DNA from: an uncultured Polaribacter sp.
GTDB taxonomy: Bacteria > Bacteroidota > Bacteroidia > Flavobacteriales > Flavobacteriaceae
Reading direction: 5' to 3'
NCBI GenBank assembly: GCA_943846595.1
Contig: OX044355.1
Coordinates: 682,001 to 746,000, forward strand
Length of the DNA stretch: 64,000 bases
Shown: positions 33,272 through 43,435 of the stretch, piece by piece
How positions within the stretch are numbered: the first letter of the stretch is position 1
Layout: each line of letters opens with the position of its first letter
Made by a program: the position numbers and the translations under genes
Notes under the pieces: generated by a model
Told to the model about the DNA's origin: nothing
Database searches by the model: none
The model's input: the letters and a program-made list of their open reading frames with translations, nothing else

Positions 33272-35039
33272 ATGTAAAATTTAGAAACGCTTTTGACAAA
33301 GAAAGAGGGTCTAATCCAATTTTTTCTTGCAGTTTTACAACAGCTCCATGTTCAATAAAAGTATCCGGAATGCCCAATATTTTTATAGGGTGCTGGTAGT
33401 TGTTTTCGGCAGCAAACTCTAAAATAGCACTTCCAAAACCTCCTTTTATAGCGCCATCTTCAATAGTAATGATATTCGTATGTTCTGTAAAAATAGTATG
33501 CAATAATTGGGCATCCAAAGGTTTTACAAAACGCAAATCATAATGCGAAAAAGGCGTAGGGTCTTTTATTAAATCCAGTGCTTTACTAACGTTTTCTGCT
33601 ATTGTTCCGATAGACAAGAGTGCTGTTTTCGTTCCTGTACGCAAAAGTTCCCCTGAACCAATTTCAATGGCTTTAAAAGGCTGTTTCCAATCAACAATAG
33701 TTCCTGTTCCTCTTGGATATCGAATTGCCATCGGATGTTTCAACCCTAATTGTGCCGTGTATAGAAGATTTCGCAATTCAATTTCATTTCTTGGAGCGCA
33801 GATGCTTAAATTGGGGATCAATCGTAAGTACGACAAATCAAAGACCCCATGATGTGTTGCTCCATCTTCACCCACCAAACCAGCTCTGTCTAAACAGAAG
33901 ATGACAGGAAGGTTTTGCAAGGCAACATCATGAATTATTTGGTCATAAGCACGTTGTAAAAAAGTAGAATAAATAGCACAAAACGGGACCAATCCTTGTG
34001 TGGCCATACCAGCGGCTAAAGTCACCGCATGCTGTTCTGCAATTCCAACATCAAAGGTTCTTTCTGGAAATTTATGCAGCATAAACTTCAAAGAACTCCC
34101 TGTGAGCATTGCGGGCGTAATGCCCACAATATTTTTATTATTTGATGCCAATTCTACCAGGGTCTTTCCAAAGACATCTTGGTATTTGGTGTACAAATTG
34201 TTTTCTTTTTTAAGGCGTACTCCAGAAATTTTATCAAACTTCCCGGGTGCATGATAGGTTACTTGATCTTCTTCAGCTAGCTGTAGTCCTTTTCCTTTGG
34301 TGGTAATAACATGCAAAAATTTAGGCCCTTTAACAGATTTTAGACGACCTAACTCAGCAAGTAATTTTGGTAAATCATGACCGTCTATAGGACCAGAATA
34401 GTCAAAATTTAGAGCTTTTATAATATTGTTTTGTGTGGCTAATTTTCGATCGGTTTTCACCTTCGTTAAATATGCCTTTAATGCACCAACAGCCGGATCT
34501 ATGCCAATGGCATTGTCGTTTAGAATGATGAGTAAATTGGCTTGAGAAACGCCCGCATGATTCAATGCTTCAAAGGCCATTCCGCTTGCAATAGAAGCGT
34601 CGCCAATAACGGCGATATGTTGTTTTTCGGTGGCTCCTTTTAAGTTGGAGGCGATGGCCATTCCCAGCGCAGCAGAAATAGAGGTCGAAGAATGCCCAAC
34701 CCCGAAAGCATCAAATTCGCTTTCTTTTCTTGTTGGAAATCCTGCAATGCCTTCATAGCGTCTGTTGGTATGAAAGCGTTCTTTTCTTCCGGTTAAAATT
34801 TTGTGTCCGTAGGCTTGGTGTCCAACATCCCATACCAATAAATCATTGGGAGTATCAAATAAATAATGCAAAGCTATGGTAAGCTCTACAACACCCAGGC
34901 TTGCTCCTAAATGTCCTTCTTTAGTAGCAACAATATCAATAATAAACGCACGCAATTCTGCAGCCAACTGTGGAAGTTGTGCAGGACTTAATTTCCTTAA
35001 ATCTGCTGGATGGGATATGTGCTTTAACAAATGCGTCAT
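33270..35039 (-). CDS. dxs: 1-deoxy-D-xylulose-5-phosphate synthase
   Basis: 589 residues from the ATG MTHLLKHIS; the longer frame back to 35195 would run into tadA and is rejected. It makes DXP from pyruvate and glyceraldehyde-3-phosphate, the entry to MEP isoprenoid synthesis, using thiamine diphosphate. Motifs: VGHQAYGHKILTGR, GHSSTSISAALG, the ThDP GDAS...N-N-D loop (VIGDASIASGMAFE and LIILNDN), VGIAEQHAV and DRAGLVGEDGATHHG. A TATTTTTG -7 candidate lies at 35047-35054. Confidence 0.95.
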   Translation of the reverse strand: MTHLLKHISHPADLRKLSPAQLPQLAAELRAFIIDIVATKEGHLGASLGVVELTIALHYLFDTPNDLLVWDVGHQAYGHKILTGRKERFHTNRRYEGIAGFPTRKESEFDAFGVGHSSTSISAALGMAIASNLKGATEKQHIAVIGDASIASGMAFEALNHAGVSQANLLIILNDNAIGIDPAVGALKAYLTKVKTDRKLATQNNIIKALNFDYSGPIDGHDLPKLLAELGRLKSVKGPKFLHVITTKGKGLQLAEEDQVTYHAPGKFDKISGVRLKKENNLYTKYQDVFGKTLVELASNNKNIVGITPAMLTGSSLKFMLHKFPERTFDVGIAEQHAVTLAAGMATQGLVPFCAIYSTFLQRAYDQIIHDVALQNLPVIFCLDRAGLVGEDGATHHGVFDLSYLRLIPNLSICAPRNEIELRNLLYTAQLGLKHPMAIRYPRGTGTIVDWKQPFKAIEIGSGELLRTGTKTALLSIGTIAENVSKALDLIKDPTPFSHYDLRFVKPLDAQLLHTIFTEHTNIITIEDGAIKGGFGSAILEFAAENNYQHPIKILGIPDTFIEHGAVVKLQEKIGLDPLSLSKAFLNFT

Positions 35040-35147
35040 TGGAATACAAAAATACAATATAACTTTTTGTGTCCATAAAGCGAACCCAAAGAAATGCAAA
35101 TCTATCGTAAATAAATTACTTAAATTTGTACTTCCAATACTTCCGAG

Positions 35148-35597
35148 ATGATACAGCCCTTCGATGATACTTATTTTATGAAAAAAGCACTGCAAGAAGC
35201 CGCTATTGCTTTTGATAAAGGAGAAGTCCCTGTGGGAGTTGTGATTGTTTTAAAAGATCAAATTATAGCAAGAGCGCATAACCTAACAGAAACCTTAAAC
35301 GATGTTACAGCTCATGCCGAAATGCAAGTTTTTACGGCTGCTGCCGATTTTCTTGGAGGAAAGTATTTGAAAGAATGCACGATGTATGTAACCCTAGAAC
35401 CCTGTCAAATGTGTGCCGGTGCAAGTTATTGGGCACAGCTTGGTAAAATTGTATATGGTGCCGCTGAACCCGATCGTGGTTTTGTGAACTTAAAAACCAG
35501 ACTACATCCAAAAACAAAAGTAATCGGCGGTATTTTAGAAAACGAATGCTCACAAATCTTAAAGCGCTTTTTTGCTGTAAAAAGAAATCTAAATTAA
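35148..35597 (+). CDS. tadA: tRNA(Arg) adenosine-34 deaminase
   Basis: 149 residues. It converts the wobble adenosine of tRNA-Arg(ACG) to inosine. The cytidine-deaminase-type zinc site is present: H56-A-E58 in TAHAEMQ, and P-C86-Q-M-C89. The ending (LKRFFAVKRNLN) matches the family's basic tail. TAAATTTG at 35121-35128 may be its -7 box. Divergent from dxs. Confidence 0.93.
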   Translation: MIQPFDDTYFMKKALQEAAIAFDKGEVPVGVVIVLKDQIIARAHNLTETLNDVTAHAEMQVFTAAADFLGGKYLKECTMYVTLEPCQMCAGASYWAQLGKIVYGAAEPDRGFVNLKTRLHPKTKVIGGILENECSQILKRFFAVKRNLN

Positions 35598-35630
35598 GTA
35601 ATTTCCTTCCTTAAAAAAAATCTAATTGCT

Positions 35631-35984
35631 TTAACGTTCTTTTCGAATGAGTAAGAAGAGTTCATTTTCTAAAGCCAAATATCCTTCATCATAGATATAA
35701 AAATAGGTATTCCCAGTTTTGGTTTTGTAGAGTGAGGTAAAAAACTGAAAGTCGAATCCTTTATCGTATAATTTTGTTCTGGTGACTTTCGTTTTTCCTG
35801 AAATGTTTAAATCCGTTAAAATTTTATGATTTTTTCGTAGCCGATTATTGATATTCCGAATCAGGTTTTTACTGTCTTTATTTACGTTATTATTATAGGC
35901 ATTTCTACAATAATCAGAACAGAATTTCTTGTCTACTCTACCTTTCACGGGTTCTTTGCATGCTAAACATTCTCTTTTTTCCAT
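35631..35984 (-). CDS. Small DUF2116-type zinc-ribbon protein
   Basis: 117 residues. The N-terminus has C6-x2-C9 and C22-x3-C26 (MEKRECLACKEPVKG and KKFCSDYCRNAYNN), a zinc ribbon of the kind seen in DUF2116 proteins. The rest is basic then beta-rich (FYIYDEGYLALENELFLL). It is common in flavobacteria; function unknown. It is convergent with tadA and divergent from ssb. Confidence 0.7.
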   Translation of the reverse strand: MEKRECLACKEPVKGRVDKKFCSDYCRNAYNNNVNKDSKNLIRNINNRLRKNHKILTDLNISGKTKVTRTKLYDKGFDFQFFTSLYKTKTGNTYFYIYDEGYLALENELFLLIRKER

Positions 35985-36164
35985 GAGTCAAAGATACATA
36001 ATTATTCGTTTACAAACGACTACAAATAATTACAACCGAAAGTAATTGCTTTCCAACCGAATAAAACTTCTTTGCTGTCGCATCTTTGCAGTGTTGAAAC
36101 GAATCAACAAAAACAAATATAAACATACACCAAGCGAAAGCAGGTGTTTTAAAAAACTTATCTT

Positions 36165-36500
36165 ATGAATACGTTAAGAAACAAAGTACAGTTAATTGGT
36201 AGATTGGGTGGAGAACCAGAAATCGTAACTTTCCAAGACGGAAACAAAATGGCAAAATTTTCAATGGCCACAGACGATAATTACAAAGACAAAGAAGGCA
36301 CAAAAGTTGAGCGCGCTTATTGGCACAATGTTGTTGTGAGAGGCGGCCTTGTAAATGTTGTAGAAAACTATGTAAAGAAAGGCCAAGAAATTGCAGTAGA
36401 AGGAAAACTCACGAACCGTTCCTATGAAACGAAGGAAGGAGAAAAAAGATATGTTACAGAAATTCTTGTGAATGATTTATTGCTGCTGGGGAGTAAGTAA
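36165..36500 (+). CDS. ssb: Single-stranded DNA-binding protein, short form
   Basis: 111 residues. It is a plain OB fold: MNTLRNKVQLIGRLGGEPEI, MAKFSMATDDNYK, VERAYWHNVV, VVENYVKKGQEIAVEGKLTNRSY and YVTEILVNDLLLL. The flexible linker and acidic DDIPF-like tip of canonical SSB are missing, so it cannot recruit partners the usual way. It is probably a second, accessory SSB; another full-length ssb would be expected elsewhere. Confidence 0.88.
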   Translation: MNTLRNKVQLIGRLGGEPEIVTFQDGNKMAKFSMATDDNYKDKEGTKVERAYWHNVVVRGGLVNVVENYVKKGQEIAVEGKLTNRSYETKEGEKRYVTEILVNDLLLLGSK

Positions 36501-36519
36501 CTCATTGTTAATTGTTATG

Positions 36520-36559
36520 AAAAAGAGAAACCTGGACGAATCGTCCAGGTTTCTCTTTT
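36520..36559. terminator. Strong bidirectional terminator between ssb and the deacylase gene
   Basis: AGAGAAACCTGGACGA pairs with TCGTCCAGGTTTCTCT, flanked by A5 on one side and T5 on the other, so it can stop transcripts from both sides. Confidence 0.9.
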
Positions 36560-37461
36560 TAAAAATAAATTTCTTGTGCTACTCTAAAAGTATTTACGTG
36601 TGCAGTAACGATGGTGTTAATCTCTGGAGAATACCCACCTCCCATAGAACACATTACCGGGATTTCTAGATCGAAACAGGTTTGTAAAACAAACCGGTCT
36701 CGTTCTTTACAGCCTTCAATACTTAGGGCTAATTTCCCTAATTTATCCGTTGCGATCACATCAACTCCACATAAGTAATAGATAAAATCGGGTTTTTCTT
36801 GTCGAATGAGTTTTGGAAGTGTTTCTTTTAAAAGGGAGAGATAATCTGCGTCGTTCGTATCTGTTTTTAATCCAATGTCTAAGTCGCTTTTCTCTTTTGT
36901 AAAGGGATAATTTTTTTCTCCATGCATTGAGAAGGTAAAAACAGAACCATCGTTTTGAAAGATTTCTGCAGTACCATTTCCTTGATGCACGTCTAAATCG
37001 ACAATGAGAATTTTCTTAGCAAGTCCTTTCTGTTGGAGGTATCTTGCCCCAATTGCTTGATCGTTCAGCATGCAAAAAGCTTCCCCTCTGTTTGAAAAAG
37101 CATGATGCGTTCCGCCCGCAATATTCATGGCAATCCCAAACTGTAGGGCAAATTCACTTGCTTTCATAGTTCCATCTGCGATGATCATTTCTCGATCGAT
37201 GAGGACTTCCGATAACGGAAAGCCAATTTTTCTAGCCGCTTTTTGAGAAAGCGAGATATTGAATAAATCAAAGAAGTATTCAGGATCATGCACTGTAAAA
37301 AAATGCTTGTTGTTTGGAATTTCTGGTGTAAAGAAGTTTTCAGCAATACAGGTCCCTTCATACAATAATTGTTCAGGAAGCAGGTCATATTTTTCCATTG
37401 GAAATCGATGACCCGCAGGCAATTCGTGACTGTAAATAGGATGGTATGCTATTTTTAGCAT
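36559..37461 (-). CDS. Histone-deacetylase-family (class IV/AcuC-like) deacylase
   Basis: 300 residues. HDAC signatures: GGTHHAFSNRGEAFCMLND (general-base His pair), ILIVDLDVHQGNGTAEIF (zinc-binding Asp-x-His), then YYLCGVDVIATDKLGKL (second Asp). Members remove acetyl groups from proteins, polyamines or small molecules; this short form resembles class IV and bacterial acetoin-utilisation relatives. Its start overlaps the metG stop by one base, so it is co-transcribed with metG. The substrate is unknown. Confidence 0.88.
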   Translation of the reverse strand: MLKIAYHPIYSHELPAGHRFPMEKYDLLPEQLLYEGTCIAENFFTPEIPNNKHFFTVHDPEYFFDLFNISLSQKAARKIGFPLSEVLIDREMIIADGTMKASEFALQFGIAMNIAGGTHHAFSNRGEAFCMLNDQAIGARYLQQKGLAKKILIVDLDVHQGNGTAEIFQNDGSVFTFSMHGEKNYPFTKEKSDLDIGLKTDTNDADYLSLLKETLPKLIRQEKPDFIYYLCGVDVIATDKLGKLALSIEGCKERDRFVLQTCFDLEIPVMCSMGGGYSPEINTIVTAHVNTFRVAQEIYF

Positions 37462-39536
37462 TAACTAACTTCTTGACCGTTTTTAATACTTCTCTCAGGC
37501 GCAACAAAGGCAAGTTTTCCGTCTGGAGTATCTGTCATTAAAATCATTCCCTGGCTTTCAACGCCTCTAATTTTACGGGGTGCTAAATTGACCAACACAG
37601 AAACTTGTTGTCCAATAATATCTTCTGGAGAAAAACTTTCAGCAATTCCCGATACAATGGTTCTAACATCGATACCAACATCTACTTTTAACTGTAATAA
37701 TTTTTTGGTTTTCGCGACCTTTTCTGCCGCTATTATGGTCCCCACTCGGACATCTAATTTTGAGAAACTTTCAAAGTCAATGACTTCTTTTTGGGGCGCC
37801 ACCACTTTTTTCTCTTGCGCTTCCGCTGAGCTTTCTGAAGCATTGGCTATTTTGGTCGCTAGTAATTTTTCAAGTTGCGCTTCAATACTTTTGTCTTCAA
37901 TTTTAGAGAACAATAATTCCGCTTTGTTGATTTGATGTTTTGCAGCAAGCAATACCTCTTCTTCATGAATATCACTCCAGGAGAGCGATTTGTCAATGTT
38001 TAAAATGGTTTTCAACTTCGTGGAAGTAAACGGTAAAAAAGGCTCAGAAACCACCGCCAAAGCCGCGGAGATTTGCAATGCCACATACATAATTGTTTGA
38101 ACGCGTGCTGCATCTACTTTAATTACATTCCAAGGCTCTTCATCGGCCAAATACTTGTTTCCAAGTCTTGCCAAATTCATTAATTCTTGAGAGGCTTCTC
38201 TAAATCGGTATCGTTCTATGGATTTCCCGATGCTGTTCGGAAACTCTTTAACGGCCGCTAACACATCTTCATCAATAGTAGTAAATGCTCCAGGAAGCGG
38301 TACTTCTCCCGTATAATATTTATTGGTTAACACCACTACTCGATTGATAAAGTTTCCAAAAATGGCCACCAATTCGTTGTTGTTTTTTGCTTGAAAATCT
38401 TTCCAAGTAAAATCATTGTCTTTACTTTCCGGAGCGTTTGCGGTTAAGGTATAGCGCAATACATCTTGCTGCCCTGGAAATTCCTCTAAATATTCGTGCA
38501 ACCAAACCGCCCAGTTTTTAGAAGTAGATAATTTATTGCCCTCTAAATTTAAAAATTCATTTGCAGGCACATTTTCTGGTAAAATATAATCTCCATGCGC
38601 TTTTAACATGCTTGGAAAAATAATACAGTGAAAAACAATGTTGTCTTTCCCAATAAAATGGACCAATTTGGTATCGTCTTTTTTCCAGTAATCTTCCCAG
38701 TTTTTTCCTTCTCTTGCCGCCCATTCTTTGGTCGATGAAATGTATCCAATAGGCGCATCAAACCAAACATACAAGACTTTTCCTTCTCCACCTTCTACAG
38801 GCACTGGAATTCCCCAGTCCAAATCTCTGGTCACTGCTCTCGGTCTTAAACCATCTTCTACCCAAGATTTTACTTGTCCGTATACATTCGGTTTCCAGTC
38901 TTTTTTGTGTCCCTCTAAAACCCATTCACGTAAAAACGCTTCGTGTTTGTCCAAAGGTAAAAACCAGTGTTTGGTTTCTTTTAAGCTTGGCACATTCCCC
39001 GTAATTGAGGATTTTGGATAGATTAAATCAGTAGCGTTATGGGACGTTCCACAACTTTCACATTGATCGCCATAACTTTCCTCGAAATTACATTTCGGAC
39101 AGGTTCCCACAACAAAACGATCCGCTAAAAACTGATTGGCTTCAGCATCGTATAATTGTGCAGATACTTCTTCAATGAATTCACCATCATGGTGCATTTT
39201 TGTAAAAAATGCAGCGGCAGTTTCATGATGAATTTTCGAAGAGGTACGAGAATAATTATCAAAAGAAATTCCAAAATCAACAAAAGATTGTTTGATGATA
39301 CCGTGGTATTTGTCAATAATAGCTTGCGGAGACACCCCTTCTTTTTTTGCGCGCATTGGAATGGCAACACCATGCTCGTCAGAACCACAAATGTACGCAA
39401 CGTCTTTTCCTGTTAAACGTAAAAAACGGGCATAAATATCTGCGGGCACATAGACCCCTGCCAAATGCCCAATGTGAATCGGTCCATTTGTATAAGGTAA
39501 AGCGGCAGTAATTGTATATCTTTTTGGAGTATTCAT
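37461..39536 (-). CDS. metG: Methionine-tRNA ligase
   Basis: 691 residues. [18 protein letters not shown] carries the HIGH motif. A zinc knuckle is formed by [18 protein letters not shown] near residues 145-162. KMSKS is present as KLSTS in [10 protein letters not shown]. The C-terminal 110 residues are an EMAP/Trbp111-like tRNA-binding domain ([17 protein letters not shown]), which usually dimerises the enzyme. The start is the ATG at 39536. A TACTTTTG -7 candidate lies at 39579-39586. Confidence 0.96.
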   Translation of the reverse strand: MNTPKRYTITAALPYTNGPIHIGHLAGVYVPADIYARFLRLTGKDVAYICGSDEHGVAIPMRAKKEGVSPQAIIDKYHGIIKQSFVDFGISFDNYSRTSSKIHHETAAAFFTKMHHDGEFIEEVSAQLYDAEANQFLADRFVVGTCPKCNFEESYGDQCESCGTSHNATDLIYPKSSITGNVPSLKETKHWFLPLDKHEAFLREWVLEGHKKDWKPNVYGQVKSWVEDGLRPRAVTRDLDWGIPVPVEGGEGKVLYVWFDAPIGYISSTKEWAAREGKNWEDYWKKDDTKLVHFIGKDNIVFHCIIFPSMLKAHGDYILPENVPANEFLNLEGNKLSTSKNWAVWLHEYLEEFPGQQDVLRYTLTANAPESKDNDFTWKDFQAKNNNELVAIFGNFINRVVVLTNKYYTGEVPLPGAFTTIDEDVLAAVKEFPNSIGKSIERYRFREASQELMNLARLGNKYLADEEPWNVIKVDAARVQTIMYVALQISAALAVVSEPFLPFTSTKLKTILNIDKSLSWSDIHEEEVLLAAKHQINKAELLFSKIEDKSIEAQLEKLLATKIANASESSAEAQEKKVVAPQKEVIDFESFSKLDVRVGTIIAAEKVAKTKKLLQLKVDVGIDVRTIVSGIAESFSPEDIIGQQVSVLVNLAPRKIRGVESQGMILMTDTPDGKLAFVAPERSIKNGQEVS

Positions 39537-39674
39537 CGAATTTTCCTTGATTTATTTTGTAGATTTATTTCTGAAACACAAAAGTACAAAAAACGCCGTT
39601 TTAATACCCATTGAAAATCAATACATTTACAGGGTTCTAATTTTAGGATCACTGCACCCATAAAAGAGTCCATT

Positions 39675-40682
39675 TTGAATAAAAATTTATTTTTTACCGT
39701 TGCTTTATTTTTGACATCCTTCTTGGTTAATGCCCAAGAAGTACCCGTGAAATTAATTCAGCCTCCAACTTTAAAAAAGGGTGATACCATTGCAATTGTT
39801 GCACCTGCTGGGATTTTAAAAAATAAAGAAGCAGAAATCGAAAAAGCAACAGCCCTTTTAAAAAGCTGGGGCTTAGAGGTCGTATTGGGAGAAAATATGT
39901 TTAATAATGGGAAGCATTTTTCAGGAACAGACAAAGAACGAGCTGCCGATTTTCAAAAAGCCTTAGACAACCCCAACATCAAAGCAATTTGGGCAGCAAG
40001 AGGAGGGTATGGTTCCGTAAGAATTTTAGATACCCTCGACTTTTCACGATTTCAAACCAACCCAAAATGGATCATTGGATATTCAGACATTACCGCCTTT
40101 CACAACCACATTCATAACTTAGGCGTAGAAACCATTCATGCGATGATGCCCACCAGCTTGCAAAATGAAGATGCAGCAATTATAGAAACCATTGCCAGCT
40201 TTAAAAAAGCCCTTTTTGGAGAAGAACTTATTTATGAAATACCCGCTTCTCACTATAATAGAAAGGGTGTTTTATCAACACCAATAAACGCACTGAAAGG
40301 ACAATTAGTTGGTGGGAACCTTGCCATTTTGGCCTCTATGCTAGGTTCTGAAAGTCAACTAAACACCGATCAAAAAATCTTATTTATTGAAGAAATTGGT
40401 GAATACAAATACAGCATCGACCGGATGTTGCAAAGCCTAAAAAGAGCGGGGTATTTTAAAAATGTAAACGCCGTAATTGTTGGCGATATTTCTAATATCA
40501 AACAAAACACTACAAAATGGGGAAGTGTTATCGAGGAACTTATTTTAGAGGTTGTTCCTGAAAAAGTACCTGTTTTATTTGGTTTTCCCGCAGGCCATGA
40601 AACCATTAATAACGCCCTAATTATGGGGAGAAATGTACTTCTAAGATTTTATGCAACAACAACAACCATAAGTTTTGATTAA
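39675..40682 (+). CDS. LD-carboxypeptidase (peptidase S66)
   Basis: 335 residues, TTG start. The signal peptide MNKNLFFTVALFLTSFLVNAQ suggests export. AARGGYGSVRILD and IIGYSDITAFHNHIH (catalytic Ser in GYSD), LVGGNLAILASMLG and FIEEIGEYKYSIDRML fit S66, and GFPAGHE ends with the likely catalytic His. S66 enzymes cut the L,D bond of muramoyl tetrapeptides in murein recycling. Export would make this a periplasmic version. Confidence 0.9.
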   Translation: MNKNLFFTVALFLTSFLVNAQEVPVKLIQPPTLKKGDTIAIVAPAGILKNKEAEIEKATALLKSWGLEVVLGENMFNNGKHFSGTDKERAADFQKALDNPNIKAIWAARGGYGSVRILDTLDFSRFQTNPKWIIGYSDITAFHNHIHNLGVETIHAMMPTSLQNEDAAIIETIASFKKALFGEELIYEIPASHYNRKGVLSTPINALKGQLVGGNLAILASMLGSESQLNTDQKILFIEEIGEYKYSIDRMLQSLKRAGYFKNVNAVIVGDISNIKQNTTKWGSVIEELILEVVPEKVPVLFGFPAGHETINNALIMGRNVLLRFYATTTTISFD

Positions 40683-40740
40683 AAGCATCGAAAATTGTAA
40701 TGCAAATTTTCCCACCTTTGTTTTATTGGAAATAAGGACC

Positions 40741-40821
40741 ATGATTTCTACGTTTATTTTAGCGCCCAAAGTGGTCAAAGATGTTAAAAGGCGCATTCAA
40801 AAATTAGAGGACACTCAATAA
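40741..40821 (+). CDS. Short 26-codon frame upstream of yraN
   Basis: It reads MISTFILAPKVVKDVKRRIQ and ends KLEDTQ, with its TAA one base before the yraN ATA codon. It may be a leader peptide that couples translation into yraN, which lacks a normal start. Weak because of its length. Confidence 0.3.
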   Translation: MISTFILAPKVVKDVKRRIQKLEDTQ

Positions 40822-40822
40822 T

Positions 40823-41182
40823 ATAGCAGCGCACAACGAACTTGGTAAAAAAGGAGAACAACTTGCAATTGATTACTTAATTAAAAATGAGTATCAAGTT
40901 TTGGAAGTAAATTATCGTTTCTTAAAAGCAGAAGTAGATGTCATTGCTCAAAAAGAAAATGTCTTAGCTGTTGTAGAAGTAAAAACACGAGCTACCGATT
41001 ATTTTGGAAATCCGCAAGATTTTGTAAATCCTAAAAAAATAAAATTACTCCTTTCAGCAATTGACAATTATGTGATTGAAAGAGATCTCGATGTTGAGGT
41101 GCGTTTTGATATTATTGCAATTATCCTTCAAAAGAAGACAACGAAGATTGAACACTTAAAAGATGCTTTTTTTCACTTTTAA
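40823..41182 (+). CDS. yraN: YraN/UPF0102 endonuclease-like protein, non-standard start (ATA)
   Basis: 119 codons from ATA. The frame reads (I)AAHNELGKKGEQLAIDYL, then EVNYRFLKAEVDVIAQKENVLAVVEVKTR, the Holliday-junction-resolvase-like core (E-V-D...E-V-K-T-R). Relatives usually start M-A-x-H-N-x-x-G, so the ATA sits exactly where ATG is expected. No ATG, GTG or TTG is upstream before a TAG (40805). The first standard start inside (TTG at 40901) would remove a quarter of the protein. It may use ATA, depend on coupling to the short frame before it, or be weakly expressed. The end overlaps the convergent thioredoxin-like gene by 4 nt. Confidence 0.8.
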   Translation: MAAHNELGKKGEQLAIDYLIKNEYQVLEVNYRFLKAEVDVIAQKENVLAVVEVKTRATDYFGNPQDFVNPKKIKLLLSAIDNYVIERDLDVEVRFDIIAIILQKKTTKIEHLKDAFFHF

Positions 41183-42549
41183 AGTTGTTCTAAAAACACT
41201 TTTAAATCTTTCAACAACACTGGTTTTCCAATAATTTTCTTGTTTTTGTCAAGCACAAAATAGTTTGGGGTCGCATTGATGTTATAGGTCCTTGCGATTT
41301 CATTTTCCCATTTTTTCAACCCTAAAACATGATGCCAATTCGGTAAATCATTTTTCATTTCTTTCCATCGTGCATCGTCTTTTTCCATCGCAAAGGCAAC
41401 TAGTTTTAGCGATTTGTTTCCTTGAAGATGGGCGTATAACTGTGGGATTTCAGTTAAACAATGCGAGCATTCTGTGCTCCAAAAAATGAGTACATAATTT
41501 TCGGCGCTCTTTAAGGTAGATAGCTGCAATTTTTCTCCATTTTCAATCCAAGAGAAATCGGGAGCTATGCGACCAATTTCAGCAGCAAACAGCTTTTTTT
41601 TCTGAGTGATGAATTCTTGATCTTGAATACTTTTAGGGAGTTGTTTGTATTTATTTTCTAGTAAATAATCAATACTTTCCAAATGGCTGATAGTTTCAAA
41701 CTGAGCAATTAAAAAAAGAATGATGTCTTTTTTGTATCGAGGATCTTTTATTTTAGATAACACAACATCAATTGATTTTTTAAACAAATTATTTTGTTGT
41801 GTTTGATCATCTGAGTAATTGATATAAAAAACGTAGTCTAGAATTCTGTTGGTTAAAAAAGTGGAATTGATTAATGTTGTATTTGAAAAATCAATATTGT
41901 CAAAAAAAGTAGTCGTTATATTTGACATATACCCTTGAGGCGTCTTTAAGATTTCAGAGGGGTTTTCTCTCAAAGAGGCTTTCACAAATGGGTAGGCATA
42001 CATTCCTTTTGCGCGGTTTAAAAACTCTTTTTGAACAGCCACTACTTCTGTTCTAGCTTTTTTATATTCAGCATCTAAAACCAATGTTTTGTTTCTTAAT
42101 ACTGCAATTTGAATGGAATCTAATTTTTGCTGTTTCAAAGAAAAAGCTTTCAAATATGCGCTGTAAAGAATATTTTCTTTTGAATCAGAAAATAATACCG
42201 TTGCCTCTGGATAATCCGGGTGAAAGGCAAAGCTGATATTTTCTTTATTAAAAATAAAATCAAGAAACCCAGCTCCTTTCATTCGATACTTAACCCGGTA
42301 AGTGCCACTCTTTGCTGTTACTGGTAGGTTGAAAGAAAAAGTACCGATGGCGACCTTTTTTCCATTCGTTAGAAGTGAATCTCTTTTAATCGTTGTGTCT
42401 GCAACAAAGACCTGTTGGGTGCTTTCAATTTTATAAAGGATAACCCAGTCACTTTCTGATGCTTTTGTTAGGGTTCCATTGATTGAAAATTGAGCATAAC
42501 TAAATGTGGAACAAAAGAAGAGAAACAAACAAAATTTTTTCATTTTCAA
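41179..42549 (-). CDS. Exported TlpA-like thioredoxin-fold protein
   Basis: 456 residues with signal peptide MKMKKFCLFLFFCSTFSYAQ. The first part (about 20-330) resembles the DUF4369-type N-terminal region common in Bacteroidota. The last 130 residues are a TlpA/AhpC-like thioredoxin domain: IAPDFSWIENGEKLQLSTL, then FWSTECSHCLTEIP, where CSHC is the redox pair, and ATPNYFVLDKNKKIIGKP with the cis-Pro loop. It probably keeps exported proteins reduced in the periplasm. Monocistronic. Confidence 0.85.
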   Translation of the reverse strand: MKMKKFCLFLFFCSTFSYAQFSINGTLTKASESDWVILYKIESTQQVFVADTTIKRDSLLTNGKKVAIGTFSFNLPVTAKSGTYRVKYRMKGAGFLDFIFNKENISFAFHPDYPEATVLFSDSKENILYSAYLKAFSLKQQKLDSIQIAVLRNKTLVLDAEYKKARTEVVAVQKEFLNRAKGMYAYPFVKASLRENPSEILKTPQGYMSNITTTFFDNIDFSNTTLINSTFLTNRILDYVFYINYSDDQTQQNNLFKKSIDVVLSKIKDPRYKKDIILFLIAQFETISHLESIDYLLENKYKQLPKSIQDQEFITQKKKLFAAEIGRIAPDFSWIENGEKLQLSTLKSAENYVLIFWSTECSHCLTEIPQLYAHLQGNKSLKLVAFAMEKDDARWKEMKNDLPNWHHVLGLKKWENEIARTYNINATPNYFVLDKNKKIIGKPVLLKDLKVFLEQL

Positions 42550-42640
42550 AGAGGATTTAATTCATTAAATACCGGTCAATTAGCCATCAAAAATACTAAT
42601 TCTCCACTAAAAAGGCTATCTTTAGCTTAAAAATAAGCAC

Positions 42641-43435
42641 ATGAGTTTTTCTAATAAAGTCGTTTGGATTACAGGCGCTTCATCAGGGATTGGCAAGGCC
42701 TTGGCAATTGAACTATCAAAACAAAATGCCACCTTAATTTTATCTTCCAGAAAAACAGCCACTTTGGAATTGGTAAAACAGGCTTGTACAGAGCCTTCAA
42801 AGGTAAAAATTCTAGCATTAGATTTAGAAGATGCTAAAACACTACACCAAAAAGCAACTGCTGCGATTGCGCTTTTTGGTGGGGTGGATATTTTGGTTAA
42901 CAATGGAGGGGTTAGTCAACGCTCTTTTGCCAAAGACACAGAAATTTCTGTTGACAAACGAATTATGGATGTTAATTATATGGGAACCATTACCTTAACA
43001 AAAGCATTGCTGCCTCATTTTATCACCAAAAAAAGGGGGCATTTTGTAACAACTACCAGTATTGTTGGTAAAATTGGCACTCCTTTACGTTCTTCTTATG
43101 CAGCTTCTAAACACGCGCTGCATGGTTTTTTTGATAGTTTACGCGCAGAGGTTTATGAAGATCAGATTTCGGTTACTTTAGTGTGCCCAGGTTTTGTAAC
43201 TACCAACGTTTCAAAAAATGCTTTAACAGGGGATGGTTCTCCTCAACAAACCATGGATAAAGCCACTCAAAATGGAATTGCACCAGCACATTTTGCACGT
43301 TTAATGGCCAAGGCAATACAACAGGAAAAAGAGGAAGTATACATTGCGGGTTTCAAAGAAAAGCTCGCTGTTTTTGTAAAACGACTCTACCCGAAACTCT
43401 TGTCAAAAATGATTCGAAAATTATCGGTTACTTAA
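42641..43435 (+). CDS. Short-chain dehydrogenase/reductase
   Basis: 264 residues. The NAD(P) motif is VWITGASSGIGKALA, followed by LVNNGGVSQRSF, the catalytic Ser in TTTSIVGKIG and YAASKHALHGF with the Tyr-x-x-x-Lys pair. The substrate loop VCPGFVTTNVSKNAL suggests a classical SDR of the DHRS7 kind. The substrate is unknown. It ends overlapping the convergent hypothetical gene by 8 nt. Confidence 0.9.
   Translation: MSFSNKVVWITGASSGIGKALAIELSKQNATLILSSRKTATLELVKQACTEPSKVKILALDLEDAKTLHQKATAAIALFGGVDILVNNGGVSQRSFAKDTEISVDKRIMDVNYMGTITLTKALLPHFITKKRGHFVTTTSIVGKIGTPLRSSYAASKHALHGFFDSLRAEVYEDQISVTLVCPGFVTTNVSKNALTGDGSPQQTMDKATQNGIAPAHFARLMAKAIQQEKEEVYIAGFKEKLAVFVKRLYPKLLSKMIRKLSVT

Noticed and set aside
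33270..35195. Longer dxs with 52 extra N-terminal residues
   Set aside because: The extension overlaps tadA on the other strand and is not like DXS; the ATG at 35039 matches the family start.
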